From Gammaproteobacteria bacterium (GTDB taxonomy: Bacteria > Pseudomonadota > Gammaproteobacteria > Enterobacterales > Alteromonadaceae), in contig JAMCRH010000214.1 of the NCBI GenBank assembly GCA_023380515.1, forward strand, positions 1 to 5,244: a DNA stretch of 5,244 nt. The letters are read 5' to 3'. Every line of letters starts with the position of its first letter. Within the stretch, counting starts at the first letter, position 1. The position numbers and the translations under genes were made by a program. The notes beneath the pieces are model-generated. The model was not told the DNA's origin. It searched no databases and worked only from the letters and a program-made list of their open reading frames with translations. Shown here piece by piece: positions 1-5,244 of this stretch.

Positions 1-1
1 C

Positions 2-1990
2 GTGTCTGCGACAGGCTTGGTGTTAACCAATCACCACTGTATTTTGGAAGTGCTTCAATACCGTTCAACGGTTGAGCAAAACTATTTTCGCGATGGCTTT
101 TTGGGGTTGCGCCCTGAGCTGGAGTTGATCGCGCCGCGTGACTTTACCGTGCAAGTAACGCTCAGTCGCACTGATGTAACCGAGCAAGTGTTGCAAGGGG
201 TTACTTCGCGACTCACTGGTGCAGCTCGTTTTAATCAAATTGCCAATAACCGCAATGAAGTGTTACGCCGTTGCGAGCAGCAAACCAATGTGCAATGTCG
301 TGTGGTCGAGCACTATGGCGGTCAAGGTTATTTGTTGGTTGCTGATCGCGTGTTTCCCCAAGTGCGTTTAGTCTGGGCTCCGCCGGTTGAGGTCGGGCAT
401 TTCGGTGGTGTCGAGGATAACTGGCAATGGCCGCGCCACAGCGCAGATCTTGCGCTGATTCGTGTTTATGACGACAAAGGTCAACCCTATCAACCGCCTG
501 AATGGTTGCCGCTGTCGCCAGCAGCTACTGCAACGGATCATGAGGTGTTTGTTGCTGGGTTTCCAGGTGTGACCCAACGCCACCGACCGGTTGCCGAAGC
601 AGAATTAGCCTTCACCCAGTTTTACCCACAAGCAATTGCGTATTTACAGGATTGGTTAGCGATTATCGACCAGCCTATGCTGGACAACCCGGCGATTGAG
701 TTGCGCTACGCGCCGTCTCGGGTGCGCTGGGGTAATCGTCTGCAAAATTATCGAGGCATGCTTGAGGTGGGCGAAGAGGAAGCGATTTTGGCTGCACTCG
801 CGACCGCCCAAAATGATTACCAGCAATGGTTAATTGCGCAAGAGCGTGACGAACAGTTTCAGCAAAGTCTTTCTTTATTACTGCGAGCAATTTCTGCACG
901 CGAAGCACAACTACAACGGCAACTTTGGTGGAGCTTTTTTCAAGAGTTGCGCCTTCCCGCGATCGCACAGCATTTATATCGGTTAGCTCAGGAAGCAAGC
1001 CGGCCAGACGATCGTCGGACACGCGGCTATCAGGTGCAACAAATTCCAGCATTGCGCTCGCAGCTTTTAAGTTTACAGCGTCAGTTTGATCCCAACGTCG
1101 AAATTGAATTGTTGCTGTCGCTATTGGAGGCGCATAAGCAGCTGCCGCAATCCCAACAAATCGCCTTTATTCGTGATTTTTTTCAATTGGATAAACATGC
1201 CAGCAGTGCCGAATTGCGTGAATTTGTTACTAGCATTTATGCGGCAAGTCAGCTCCACGACAGTGAGTATTTAGAAGAGCAGATGCGTGCAAGCCTAGCA
1301 GACATGCGGCGCAGCACAGATAGTTGGATTCAGTTCTCGGTCACCACAGCAGAGAGCCGCTTGGAGTGGGATTTACTCGAGCGTGAACTACGCGGTATTG
1401 AGCAACAGGGGAATGCGCTGTGGTACACCGGCATGCGCCAATTCAAGCGTGCGCAAGAAAAACGCTTGGCCGACAATGCCAATCGAACCTATCGACTGAG
1501 TCGTGGCACGGTGTCAGCGGCAGCAGAAGGCAGCAGCCAAACCACGATGAGTTCATTATTTGCATTGGTTGGCAGTGCCGAGCGGTACGAGCTACCTTTT
1601 GCCATGCATGCAGCAGTTGCGGTGCATGGTGCCGGCTGTTTAGCCAACAGCATGGACGAACTGACATTAAACTTTCTTTCCACCGCGGACGGTACCGGAG
1701 GTAGCTCGGGAAGCCCAACCCTGAATGCGAACGGTGAACTGATTGGCCTCGTGTTCGACAGTACAACCCCTGCAATTCTGAGCGACTGGCAGTTTTCGGC
1801 AGAGCGTCACCGCCTCATTCATGCGGATGTGCGCTATTTACTGTGGTTATTGCGCTATGTGTATCAAGCGAATGAATTACTTGCTGAGCTTGGCTTTAGT
1901 GAAAGCGATGACGGCTGCTTCCTTCATGGCGAGCCAATTATTCCAAGTCCAGTTCTAGCTGACGTTGTTCATCCGGATCCGGCAGAGTAA
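2..1990 (+). CDS. S46-family dipeptidyl-peptidase (DPP7/DPP11-like), 5'-truncated by the window edge
   Basis: Secreted or periplasmic serine exopeptidase that removes dipeptides from peptide N-termini for nutrition. Seen here: 662 residues to a TAA stop, with the whole chymotrypsin-type triad: His12 in TNHHC, Asp149 in the block NWQWPRHSADLALIRVY (residues 140-156), and Ser569 in GGSSGSP. Asn140-Trp141 and Asp586 match the residues that hold the substrate amino terminus in the Pseudoxanthomonas enzyme DAP BII; Asn249 probably does too. Residues ~255-500 are Glu/Gln/Leu/Arg-rich and helical, as expected of the family's helical cap. The reading frame is open at the left edge and the GTG at base 2 lies inside a conserved core strand, so it is not the true start. 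Comparison with DAP BII (His86) suggests ~75 residues are missing, including the signal peptide, giving a normal full length of ~735. The residue that separates DPP7 (Gly) from DPP11 (Arg), directly after FD, is Ser587 here, so specificity is not assigned. The last 53 bp overlap dinB convergently. Confidence 0.93.
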   Translation: MSATGLVLTNHHCILEVLQYRSTVEQNYFRDGFLGLRPELELIAPRDFTVQVTLSRTDVTEQVLQGVTSRLTGAARFNQIANNRNEVLRRCEQQTNVQCRVVEHYGGQGYLLVADRVFPQVRLVWAPPVEVGHFGGVEDNWQWPRHSADLALIRVYDDKGQPYQPPEWLPLSPAATATDHEVFVAGFPGVTQRHRPVAEAELAFTQFYPQAIAYLQDWLAIIDQPMLDNPAIELRYAPSRVRWGNRLQNYRGMLEVGEEEAILAALATAQNDYQQWLIAQERDEQFQQSLSLLLRAISAREAQLQRQLWWSFFQELRLPAIAQHLYRLAQEASRPDDRRTRGYQVQQIPALRSQLLSLQRQFDPNVEIELLLSLLEAHKQLPQSQQIAFIRDFFQLDKHASSAELREFVTSIYAASQLHDSEYLEEQMRASLADMRRSTDSWIQFSVTTAESRLEWDLLERELRGIEQQGNALWYTGMRQFKRAQEKRLADNANRTYRLSRGTVSAAAEGSSQTTMSSLFALVGSAERYELPFAMHAAVAVHGAGCLANSMDELTLNFLSTADGTGGSSGSPTLNANGELIGLVFDSTTPAILSDWQFSAERHRLIHADVRYLLWLLRYVYQANELLAELGFSESDDGCFLHGEPIIPSPVLADVVHPDPAE

Positions 1991-3038
1991 TTCCCAAGCC
2001 AAGCAAGCGAACAGGGCGCTCGCGCCCGCGTGGCCAGGCTTCTTGCAGCAACTGATAATAGAGTGCTGGGGAAACTCGATTGGACACTTTACTCACGGTA
2101 GTCTGATTAAAGTCGTGGAACTTGAGCTTGATCGTTTGTGCCTTGGCGCGGATATCCTGCCAACGCAAGGTATCCATGTCCCGATAATCAGGCGCTTGTT
2201 GAATCCGCTTGCGCAAGGCCGGTAGCAAGGTGGTTTCGAGAAACCGTTCCGCTTCTTTTACATGACGAAAGTCGCGGTGTAAGGTTTCCTCGACACTAAT
2301 TTGTTTGCGTGTACGTGATAGGCTGACTGGCCGGTCATCAACACCGAGGCAACGTTGAAAGAGCAGCATACCGGCATGATCACCCAGTAAACGCTGTAAT
2401 TTTGCCGGGTCGCACTGTTGGATGTCCCGCACGATATTAAAACCGGCCGCGGCTAATCGTTCTTGGCTTTTGGGACCTACGCCGGGAATCCTTCGAATCG
2501 GCAAGGCGGATAAAAAGCTGACGATCTGTTCGGGCGGTACCACAAACTGACCATCCGGTTTATTCTCTTCGGAGGCAATTTTCGCGACCATCTTTTGGCT
2601 CGAAATTCCGGCGGATGCGGTAATTCCAATACTGCGCAGTTCATCACGAATTGCTTCGAGCGTGCGCGTTGCACTGCCTTGAAAAGCAGTATTTGCAGTC
2701 AGATCGAGATAAAACTCATCGATTGAAGCGGGCTCGACTAAGTCGGTGTAGCGCAGTAAGACGTCGTAGACGCGCTTCGACATGGCTTTGTACTTGGCCA
2801 TATTGGGTTTGACGAAGATTAATTGCGGGCAGAGCTTACGTGCTTGATGGCCGGGCATCGCGCTGCGAACGCCAAATTGGCGGGCGAGATAGTTACAGGT
2901 TGCGACGACACCGCGCTCACCGCCGCCACCCACAGCAAACGGTTGATTCCGTAAAGTTGGGTTGTCGAGAACTTCGACCGCAGCAAAGAACGCGTCGAGG
3001 TCGAGCAGGGCTATTTTCCGCACCCGAGTAGTTGCCAT
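1938..3038 (-). CDS. dinB: DNA polymerase IV (Y-family translesion polymerase DinB)
   Basis: Error-prone polymerase that extends past lesions and misaligned ends. Residue numbers here count from the upstream GTG at 3047. Palm and fingers: metal ligand Asp16 in LLDLDAFFAAVE, steric-gate Phe21 (E. coli Phe13), RGVVATCNYLARQFGVRSAMP in the fingers, and catalytic Asp110-Glu111 in EPASIDEFYLDL. Thumb: helix-hairpin-helix RIPGVGPKSQERL. A little-finger domain follows, and the extreme C-terminus is QLELDLE, a typical beta-clamp binding motif like the QLVLGL tail of E. coli Pol IV. Length is normal for the family (E. coli 351). The ATG at 3038 (366 aa) is preferred because ATG is commoner and the three extra residues MHV from the GTG are unconserved; neither start has a clear Shine-Dalgarno. 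No CTG-N10-CAG LexA box occurs between the gene and the cytochrome start, so SOS control is not supported by the sequence. Stands alone, divergent from cytochrome c5. Confidence 0.95.
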   Translation of the reverse strand: MATTRVRKIALLDLDAFFAAVEVLDNPTLRNQPFAVGGGGERGVVATCNYLARQFGVRSAMPGHQARKLCPQLIFVKPNMAKYKAMSKRVYDVLLRYTDLVEPASIDEFYLDLTANTAFQGSATRTLEAIRDELRSIGITASAGISSQKMVAKIASEENKPDGQFVVPPEQIVSFLSALPIRRIPGVGPKSQERLAAAGFNIVRDIQQCDPAKLQRLLGDHAGMLLFQRCLGVDDRPVSLSRTRKQISVEETLHRDFRHVKEAERFLETTLLPALRKRIQQAPDYRDMDTLRWQDIRAKAQTIKLKFHDFNQTTVSKVSNRVSPALYYQLLQEAWPRGRERPVRLLGLGITLPDPDEQRQLELDLE

Positions 3039-3124
3039 AACGTGCACCGAAGATTGAACCGAATTGGGCTGCGTATCGTTTTAAGAATGACGACGATGTT
3101 AACACAAATCTTGGTAACAAGAGT

Positions 3125-3152
3125 TTCATCCAAAGAAATTTGGCGTTATAAT
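3125..3152 (+). promoter_or_regulatory. Probable sigma-70 promoter of the cytochrome c5 gene
   Basis: A perfect -10 hexamer TATAAT lies at 3147-3152. The best -35 candidate with a 16-bp spacer is TTCATC (3125-3130), only 3 of 6 matches, so an activator may help. Transcription would start near 3159 and give a ~53-nt leader before the GTG at 3212. The -10 sits inside a short imperfect palindrome (GGCG at 3142-3145, CGCC at 3153-3156); whether that matters is unknown. Confidence 0.6.
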
Positions 3153-3200
3153 CGCCGCAAACCTGTCTCAGACTTTGGGACAATCGCCACTGAATTAATC

Positions 3201-3205
3201 AGGAG
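3201..3205 (+). promoter_or_regulatory. Ribosome binding site that fixes the GTG start of cytochrome c5
   Basis: AGGAG at 3201-3205 ends six bases before GTG at 3212. Because the start codon is GTG, this site is the main support for the chosen start. It overlaps the end of a small inverted repeat CTGA-N5-TCAG (3190-3202), a weak hairpin that could partly cover it. Confidence 0.75.
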
Positions 3206-3211
3206 AAGGCC

Positions 3212-3649
3212 GTGAAGTTGTCAAATCTGTTAAGTTGGAAAAAAGTTGTAACTGTGGTTGCGGGTATTGCCGTAGCAGGTGGTGTCATGGCAATGTCTGC
3301 GCAAGACATGTCACGCGAAGCCATTGCAGAGCGTATTAAGCCAGTGGCGAAAGTTCGTTTAGCGGGTGACGAAACTGCTCAAGCGAACGGCCAACAAGCT
3401 TCTGAAGGCGGACGCTCTGCTGAGCAAGTTTACACTCAAGCGTGTGCGGCATGTCATACTTCAGGTGTACTTGGTGCGCCACGTAAAGGCGTTGCAGACG
3501 ATTGGACTGATCGTTTAGCACAAGGTATGGACGTCCTGCTCGAGCATTCAATTAATGGTTTCAACGCAATGCCTCCACGCGGCGGCTGTATGAACTGTAC
3601 TGACGAAGAAATTGAAAGTGCGATCGAGTACATGATCGAAGGCTTATAA
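3212..3649 (+). CDS. Cytochrome c5, exported monohaem c-type cytochrome
   Basis: Small electron carrier of the periplasm or outer face of the inner membrane, passing electrons between respiratory complexes and terminal oxidases or reductases. The 145-residue product has a basic N-terminus and a hydrophobic segment (residues ~12-29), with possible cleavage around MSA-QD (30/31) or retention as an anchor; there is no lipobox cysteine. A polar linker rich in Ala, Gln and Glu (~31-68) leads into one class I haem domain: CAACH at 78-82 gives two thioether cysteines and proximal His82, and Met120 in NAMPPRGG is the expected distal ligand. Cys126 and Cys129 in GGCMNC are the pair that forms the disulfide characteristic of c5. 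The gene is monocistronic: its own promoter lies upstream, and downstream is a truncated terminator followed by the insertion sequence. Start is GTG with a strong Shine-Dalgarno. Confidence 0.95.
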   Translation: MKLSNLLSWKKVVTVVAGIAVAGGVMAMSAQDMSREAIAERIKPVAKVRLAGDETAQANGQQASEGGRSAEQVYTQACAACHTSGVLGAPRKGVADDWTDRLAQGMDVLLEHSINGFNAMPPRGGCMNCTDEEIESAIEYMIEGL

Positions 3650-3678
3650 GCCTCCGCTGAAACAACCATAAAACCTCT

Positions 3679-3698
3679 AAAAAACCGCTCCTTGTGAG
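3679..3698 (+). terminator. Truncated rho-independent terminator of cytochrome c5, cut by the insertion sequence
   Basis: Six A's (3679-3684) lead into a 5' arm CCGCTC (3685-3690) and loop CTTGT (3691-3695), but only GAG of the 3' arm remains (3696-3698) before the element begins with TAATGCC. Restoring CGG plus a T-run after GAG would give a classic terminator with stem ACCGCTC/GAGCGGT. The remaining three-pair stem without a T-run should not terminate. The missing half is inferred; the half present is read directly. Confidence 0.6.
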
Positions 3699-3716
3699 TA
3701 ATGCCAGTCAGTTAAG
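3699..3716 (+). repeat. Left terminal inverted repeat of the insertion sequence
   Basis: TAATGCCAGTCAGTTAAG, exactly complementary to 5119-5136. The match continues three bases outside (GAG at 3696-3698, CTC at 5137-5139), but these belong to the terminator remnants on each side. The transposase stop codon (TGA on the minus strand, 3708-3710) lies inside this repeat. Confidence 0.95.
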
Positions 3717-3732
3717 CTGACTGGCATTTTTT
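3700..3732 (+). terminator. Rho-independent terminator at the left end of the insertion sequence, stopping rightward transcription
   Basis: Perfect 12-bp stem AATGCCAGTCAG (3700-3711) with CTGACTGGCATT (3717-3728), 5-nt loop TTAAG, followed by T's through 3732 and more T-rich sequence. The first arm is the terminal repeat itself; the second is an extra inverted copy of the same 12 bp just inside the element. In the rightward direction it would end cytochrome c5 transcripts that pass the damaged host terminator and prevent antisense RNA across the transposase. On the minus strand the hairpin lacks a following T-run. Confidence 0.85.
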
Positions 3733-5039
3733 ATTTTACGAGGATATTTCCTCGGTTTTGGTTTTACCCATCTGGGATACCATCTATCTTCTCGGCGCTC
3801 AGGTAGTTTAAAGTGCCCCATCTGTGTCAGCAACAATTTGTAATGCTTGGGTATATTGCCCGGGCTACTGAGCGATGCGGTAACAAAGAAGTGCGTGATA
3901 GCCATTGCACAGCTCGTAAAGCTTAGTTGGTTTGGCCAGACACTATCTAACTTTTTCGCCGCCTCCGTCATCCCTTGGCGTATCAAGTTGTAACACAATA
4001 GAACTCCCCACAGTTCCTGACGAATCATATCTGGACGTTTACTTCTCAGTGTATATTCGCTGTTGAGCAAGGTTTGCTTCATCTCGCGGTAACCAAGTTC
4101 AATCTCCCAACGATATCGATATAAATCCACCATTTCTTCGCTAGGAAATCGCATTGGATCCACCATTGATGAAAGGATTCTGTAGATTTTCCCTTTAATA
4201 TTTTTGGTGACAAGGCGCGCCTCAACGTATTCGGGTAGATCAGGGAATTTCTTGAGCGCCTGAGGTGTACTCTTTAAACGAATATGCTGGTCGTTTTCAC
4301 TAAACTTGCGGACAACCTGGAACTGTAAATCCTTCCTAGCCGGCAGCATCCAATGTCGATTCTTGCCAGCTTGATGCCAGCGGTTTAGTAATCCTAGCGA
4401 GTAATATCCTTTATCAAAAATAGTTAAGGAGTGGTCAGGGGTCGTCTCAATCAACTGCTCTGCCAGTTTCATTTCGTTGGTTCGATAACCAGCGAAGGCG
4501 CTATTAAGTAATTGATGACTCGTGATTTCCATATGACAGACCATTCGAATTTGTGGATAGGTATTCTCACAAATGTGATTGCTTTGTGTTTCAAATACTT
4601 CATGATTCTCTGGCGTGTCTGCGGTGCGCCAGACAACACCATCCACAGCAAGTAAATTAAGGCCGGCCCATGTTTCGAATTGATTGGATTCGTAGCTATG
4701 CTTCGCCATCACACGAAATACTTCGCGAACCGCATCCTCTCCCAATCGCTGCCTCGCCTGAACAAGCGCACTTGGAGCGACTAAAGCTTTTTTATCCGGC
4801 AACATGACATCCATTTGAGTCGCAATATCCCAGACTGACTTTTGACGATAGAGGGCCATTCCAATAATCGACCATAGCACCGCCTCGAGAGGCAATCGTC
4901 TCTTGCGAATGGTCGCTACACCAGCCTGTTCAAAGCCTTGTTGAATGAGCTCAGGCGACAGAAGCTCCGCATACTTTTCAAAGGTATGCATTGTTCCGCA
5001 CGATCTAAAGGCAGTTGCCATTTCACTTTCGAAGCGCAT
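3708..5039 (-). CDS. IS4-group DDE transposase
   Basis: Catalyses excision and insertion of the surrounding element. The 443-residue frame is intact and aligns throughout with E. coli IS4 transposase InsG (442 aa): shared blocks include IRKRRLPLE (44-52), [14 protein letters not shown] (87-100), WPNQLSF (368-374) and a C-terminal basic KYPRK. Catalytic residues: Asp133 ([11 protein letters not shown]), Asp209 ([14 protein letters not shown]) and Glu314. The family signature Y-(2)-R-(3)-E-(6)-K is complete as Tyr307, Arg310, Glu314, Lys321. An N-terminal helical region (~20-110) probably binds the ends. The chosen ATG gives the same distance to the conserved PEL motif as in InsG, but it directly follows a T-run and has no Shine-Dalgarno; ATGs at codons 7 and 17 are alternatives. 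The last codons (NASQLN) are encoded by the inner hairpin arm and the left terminal repeat. No frameshift or stop is seen. Confidence 0.95.
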   Translation of the reverse strand: MRFESEMATAFRSCGTMHTFEKYAELLSPELIQQGFEQAGVATIRKRRLPLEAVLWSIIGMALYRQKSVWDIATQMDVMLPDKKALVAPSALVQARQRLGEDAVREVFRVMAKHSYESNQFETWAGLNLLAVDGVVWRTADTPENHEVFETQSNHICENTYPQIRMVCHMEITSHQLLNSAFAGYRTNEMKLAEQLIETTPDHSLTIFDKGYYSLGLLNRWHQAGKNRHWMLPARKDLQFQVVRKFSENDQHIRLKSTPQALKKFPDLPEYVEARLVTKNIKGKIYRILSSMVDPMRFPSEEMVDLYRYRWEIELGYREMKQTLLNSEYTLRSKRPDMIRQELWGVLLCYNLIRQGMTEAAKKLDSVWPNQLSFTSCAMAITHFFVTASLSSPGNIPKHYKLLLTQMGHFKLPERREDRWYPRWVKPKPRKYPRKIKNASQLN

Positions 5040-5075
5040 AAAAAAATCCGATATCAGTTCACCTGATATCGGATT
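5040..5075 (-). terminator. Rho-independent terminator directly before the transposase start
   Basis: On the minus strand a perfect 13-bp stem forms from AATCCGATATCAG (5075-5063) and CTGATATCGGATT (5057-5045) with a 5-nt loop, followed by an uninterrupted T-run down to 5040, immediately before ATG at 5039. It would stop leftward transcripts from tuf before the transposase is read. In IS10 and IS50, inverted repeats near the transposase start block translation of read-through RNA; here the T-run suggests blocking by termination. Confidence 0.8.
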
Positions 5076-5100
5076 GTGAGCCCTTGGAAGGATCGGTCAA
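5073..5100 (-). promoter_or_regulatory. Candidate transposase promoter
   Basis: Minus-strand TTGACC (5100-5095; 5 of 6 to the -35 consensus) is followed after 16 bp by CACAAT (5078-5073; 4 of 6 to the -10 consensus). Predicted start is near 5066, inside the first arm of the terminator hairpin. GATC sites lie on both sides of the -35 box. This is inferred from sequence likeness only; TATTTT at 5117-5112 is another possible -10, with no matching -35 inside the element. Confidence 0.45.
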
Positions 5101-5106
5101 CCGATC
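5091..5106. repeat. Inverted repeat with two GATC (Dam) sites over the transposase -35 region
   Basis: GATCGGT (5091-5097) and ACCGATC (5100-5106) form a perfect 7-bp inverted repeat with a 2-bp centre, carrying GATC at 5091-5094 and 5103-5106. The candidate -35 lies between the two GATCs. In IS10 and IS50, Dam methylation of GATC at the transposase promoter and inner end lowers transposition except just after replication; the same control is plausible here if the host has Dam. Confidence 0.7.
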
Positions 5107-5118
5107 GCTAAAATATTT

Positions 5119-5136
5119 CTTAACTGACTGGCATTA
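5119..5136 (-). repeat. Right terminal inverted repeat of the insertion sequence
   Basis: CTTAACTGACTGGCATTA on the plus strand, the exact reverse complement of 3699-3716. This is the transposase-promoter-proximal end. Unlike the left end, it has no extra internal copy of the 12-bp core. Confidence 0.95.
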
Positions 5137-5154
5137 CTCCCGAAGGAGCCTTTT
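5137..5154 (-). terminator. Truncated tuf terminator, cut by the insertion sequence
   Basis: Downstream of the tuf stop, the minus strand reads AAAAGGCTCC-TTCG-GGAG and then enters the element. A CTCC/GGAG stem closed by a stable UUCG loop survives, but the expected CC plus T-run is absent, so termination should be weakened or lost. The normal form, GGCTCC-TTCG-GGAGCC-TTTT, is inferred. Confidence 0.65.
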
Positions 5155-5172
5155 CATGTGAAGCGTATCTAA

Positions 5173-5244
5173 TTACTTGATGATTTTAGATACAACGCCT
5201 GCACCTACGGTACGGCCACCTTCACGGATTGCGAAACGCAAACC
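5173..5244 (-). CDS. tuf: Elongation factor Tu, C-terminal fragment (window edge)
   Basis: Carries aminoacyl-tRNA to the ribosome as a GTPase in the cytoplasm. Only the last 23 codons and a TAA stop are in the window: GLRFAIREGGRTVGAGVV followed by SKIIK. The stretch FAIREGGRTVGAGVV is nearly invariant in bacterial EF-Tu domain 3, so identification is secure despite the short length. The gene runs off the right edge on the minus strand. Whether it is the tufA (str operon) or tufB (near secE) copy cannot be told. A cut terminator follows the stop, then the insertion sequence. Confidence 0.93.
   Translation of the reverse strand, partial: GLRFAIREGGRTVGAGVVSKIIK

Larger units (their letters stand above)
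3699..5136 (-). mobile_element. Complete IS4-group insertion sequence (IS4 family), 1438 bp
   Basis: Bounded by 18-bp perfect inverted repeats that begin TAATGCC, closely resembling the ends of E. coli IS4 (TAATGCCGATCAGTTAAG, from memory); total length is also near IS4 (1426 bp). It contains one intact transposase on the minus strand, so the 5' end of the element is on the right. No direct target duplication of 9-13 bp is found when 3686-3698 is compared with 5137-5149. Instead each flank is the front half of a different terminator. The element carries a hairpin plus T-run near each end, pointing inward. With intact ends and an open transposase frame, it could still be active. Confidence 0.92.

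Noticed and set aside
2..4. GTG at base 2 as the start of the peptidase
   Set aside because: It lies within the conserved strand leading to the catalytic TNHHC motif; S46 proteins have ~75 more residues including a signal peptide. The gene is cut by the window edge.
368..1775. Several minus- and plus-strand open frames of 60-125 codons inside the peptidase gene
   Set aside because: They are out-of-frame readings of a well-conserved S46 gene, with no recognisable domains or start signals.
1973..1982. Perfect palindrome CCGGATCCGG as a bidirectional terminator for the convergent genes
   Set aside because: No loop and no T-run on either strand, and it lies in coding sequence of both genes.
2477..3183. 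Frames of 63-88 codons overlapping dinB, including one starting at 3183 on the minus strand
   Set aside because: They overlap a full-length conserved dinB and have low-complexity Arg-rich composition typical of alternative-frame readings.
3190..3202. CTGA-N5-TCAG as a LexA or other operator
   Set aside because: Spacing is wrong for LexA and the repeat is only 4 bp; chance occurrence is likely.
3336..3669. Two 71-codon minus-strand frames across cytochrome c5
   Set aside because: Antisense to a gene with a clear haem motif and Shine-Dalgarno; no independent support.
4469..4651. 60-codon minus-strand frame inside the transposase
   Set aside because: Alternative-frame reading of an intact DDE transposase; not a frameshift product with any visible slippery site.
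3686..5149. Target-site duplication around the insertion sequence
   Set aside because: Flanks were compared at 9-13 bp; best agreement is about 5 of 11 or 5 of 12 positions. CTCC occurs at both 3688-3691 and 5137-5140, but it is explained by the terminator stems.

Overview
The window looks like chromosomal DNA of a Gammaproteobacterium. The EF-Tu tail, the cytochrome c5, DinB with a clamp-binding tail, and the secreted S46 dipeptidyl-peptidase together suggest a marine Alteromonadales-type bacterium (for example an Idiomarina relative). That placement is an inference from protein content and was not tested by a search.

Layout: (1) 2-1990 (+), most of an S46-family serine dipeptidyl-peptidase, missing its signal peptide and first ~75 residues at the window edge. 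(2) 1938-3038 (-), dinB (DNA polymerase IV), convergent with the peptidase and overlapping its 3' end by 53 bp. (3) 3039-3211, the spacer between the divergent dinB and cytochrome genes, with a consensus -10 box for the cytochrome gene. (4) 3212-3649 (+), an exported monohaem cytochrome c5 with a GTG start and a strong Shine-Dalgarno. (5) 3699-5136, a complete 1438-bp IS4-group insertion sequence with 18-bp perfect terminal inverted repeats and one intact DDE/YREK transposase on the minus strand. (6) 5173-5244 (-), the last 23 codons of tuf (elongation factor Tu).

The most interesting part is how the insertion sequence sits between its neighbours. Each flank is the front half of a rho-independent terminator: the cytochrome c5 terminator on the left and the tuf terminator on the right. 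Both stop at the same point, after GAG in the 3' arm of the stem. There is no target-site duplication, so the two flanks probably come from two separate terminator insertions joined by recombination. The element carries its own hairpin plus T-run at each end, both oriented to stop transcription entering from outside. The right-hand one lies directly before the transposase ATG. A candidate transposase promoter, flanked by two GATC sites, would start transcription inside that hairpin, so only read-through transcripts could fold the complete terminator. The element therefore appears to break host terminators, replace them, and protect its transposase from read-through.

The other genes are ordinary housekeeping or secreted functions: peptide catabolism, translesion synthesis, respiratory electron transfer and translation. 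No operon links them.
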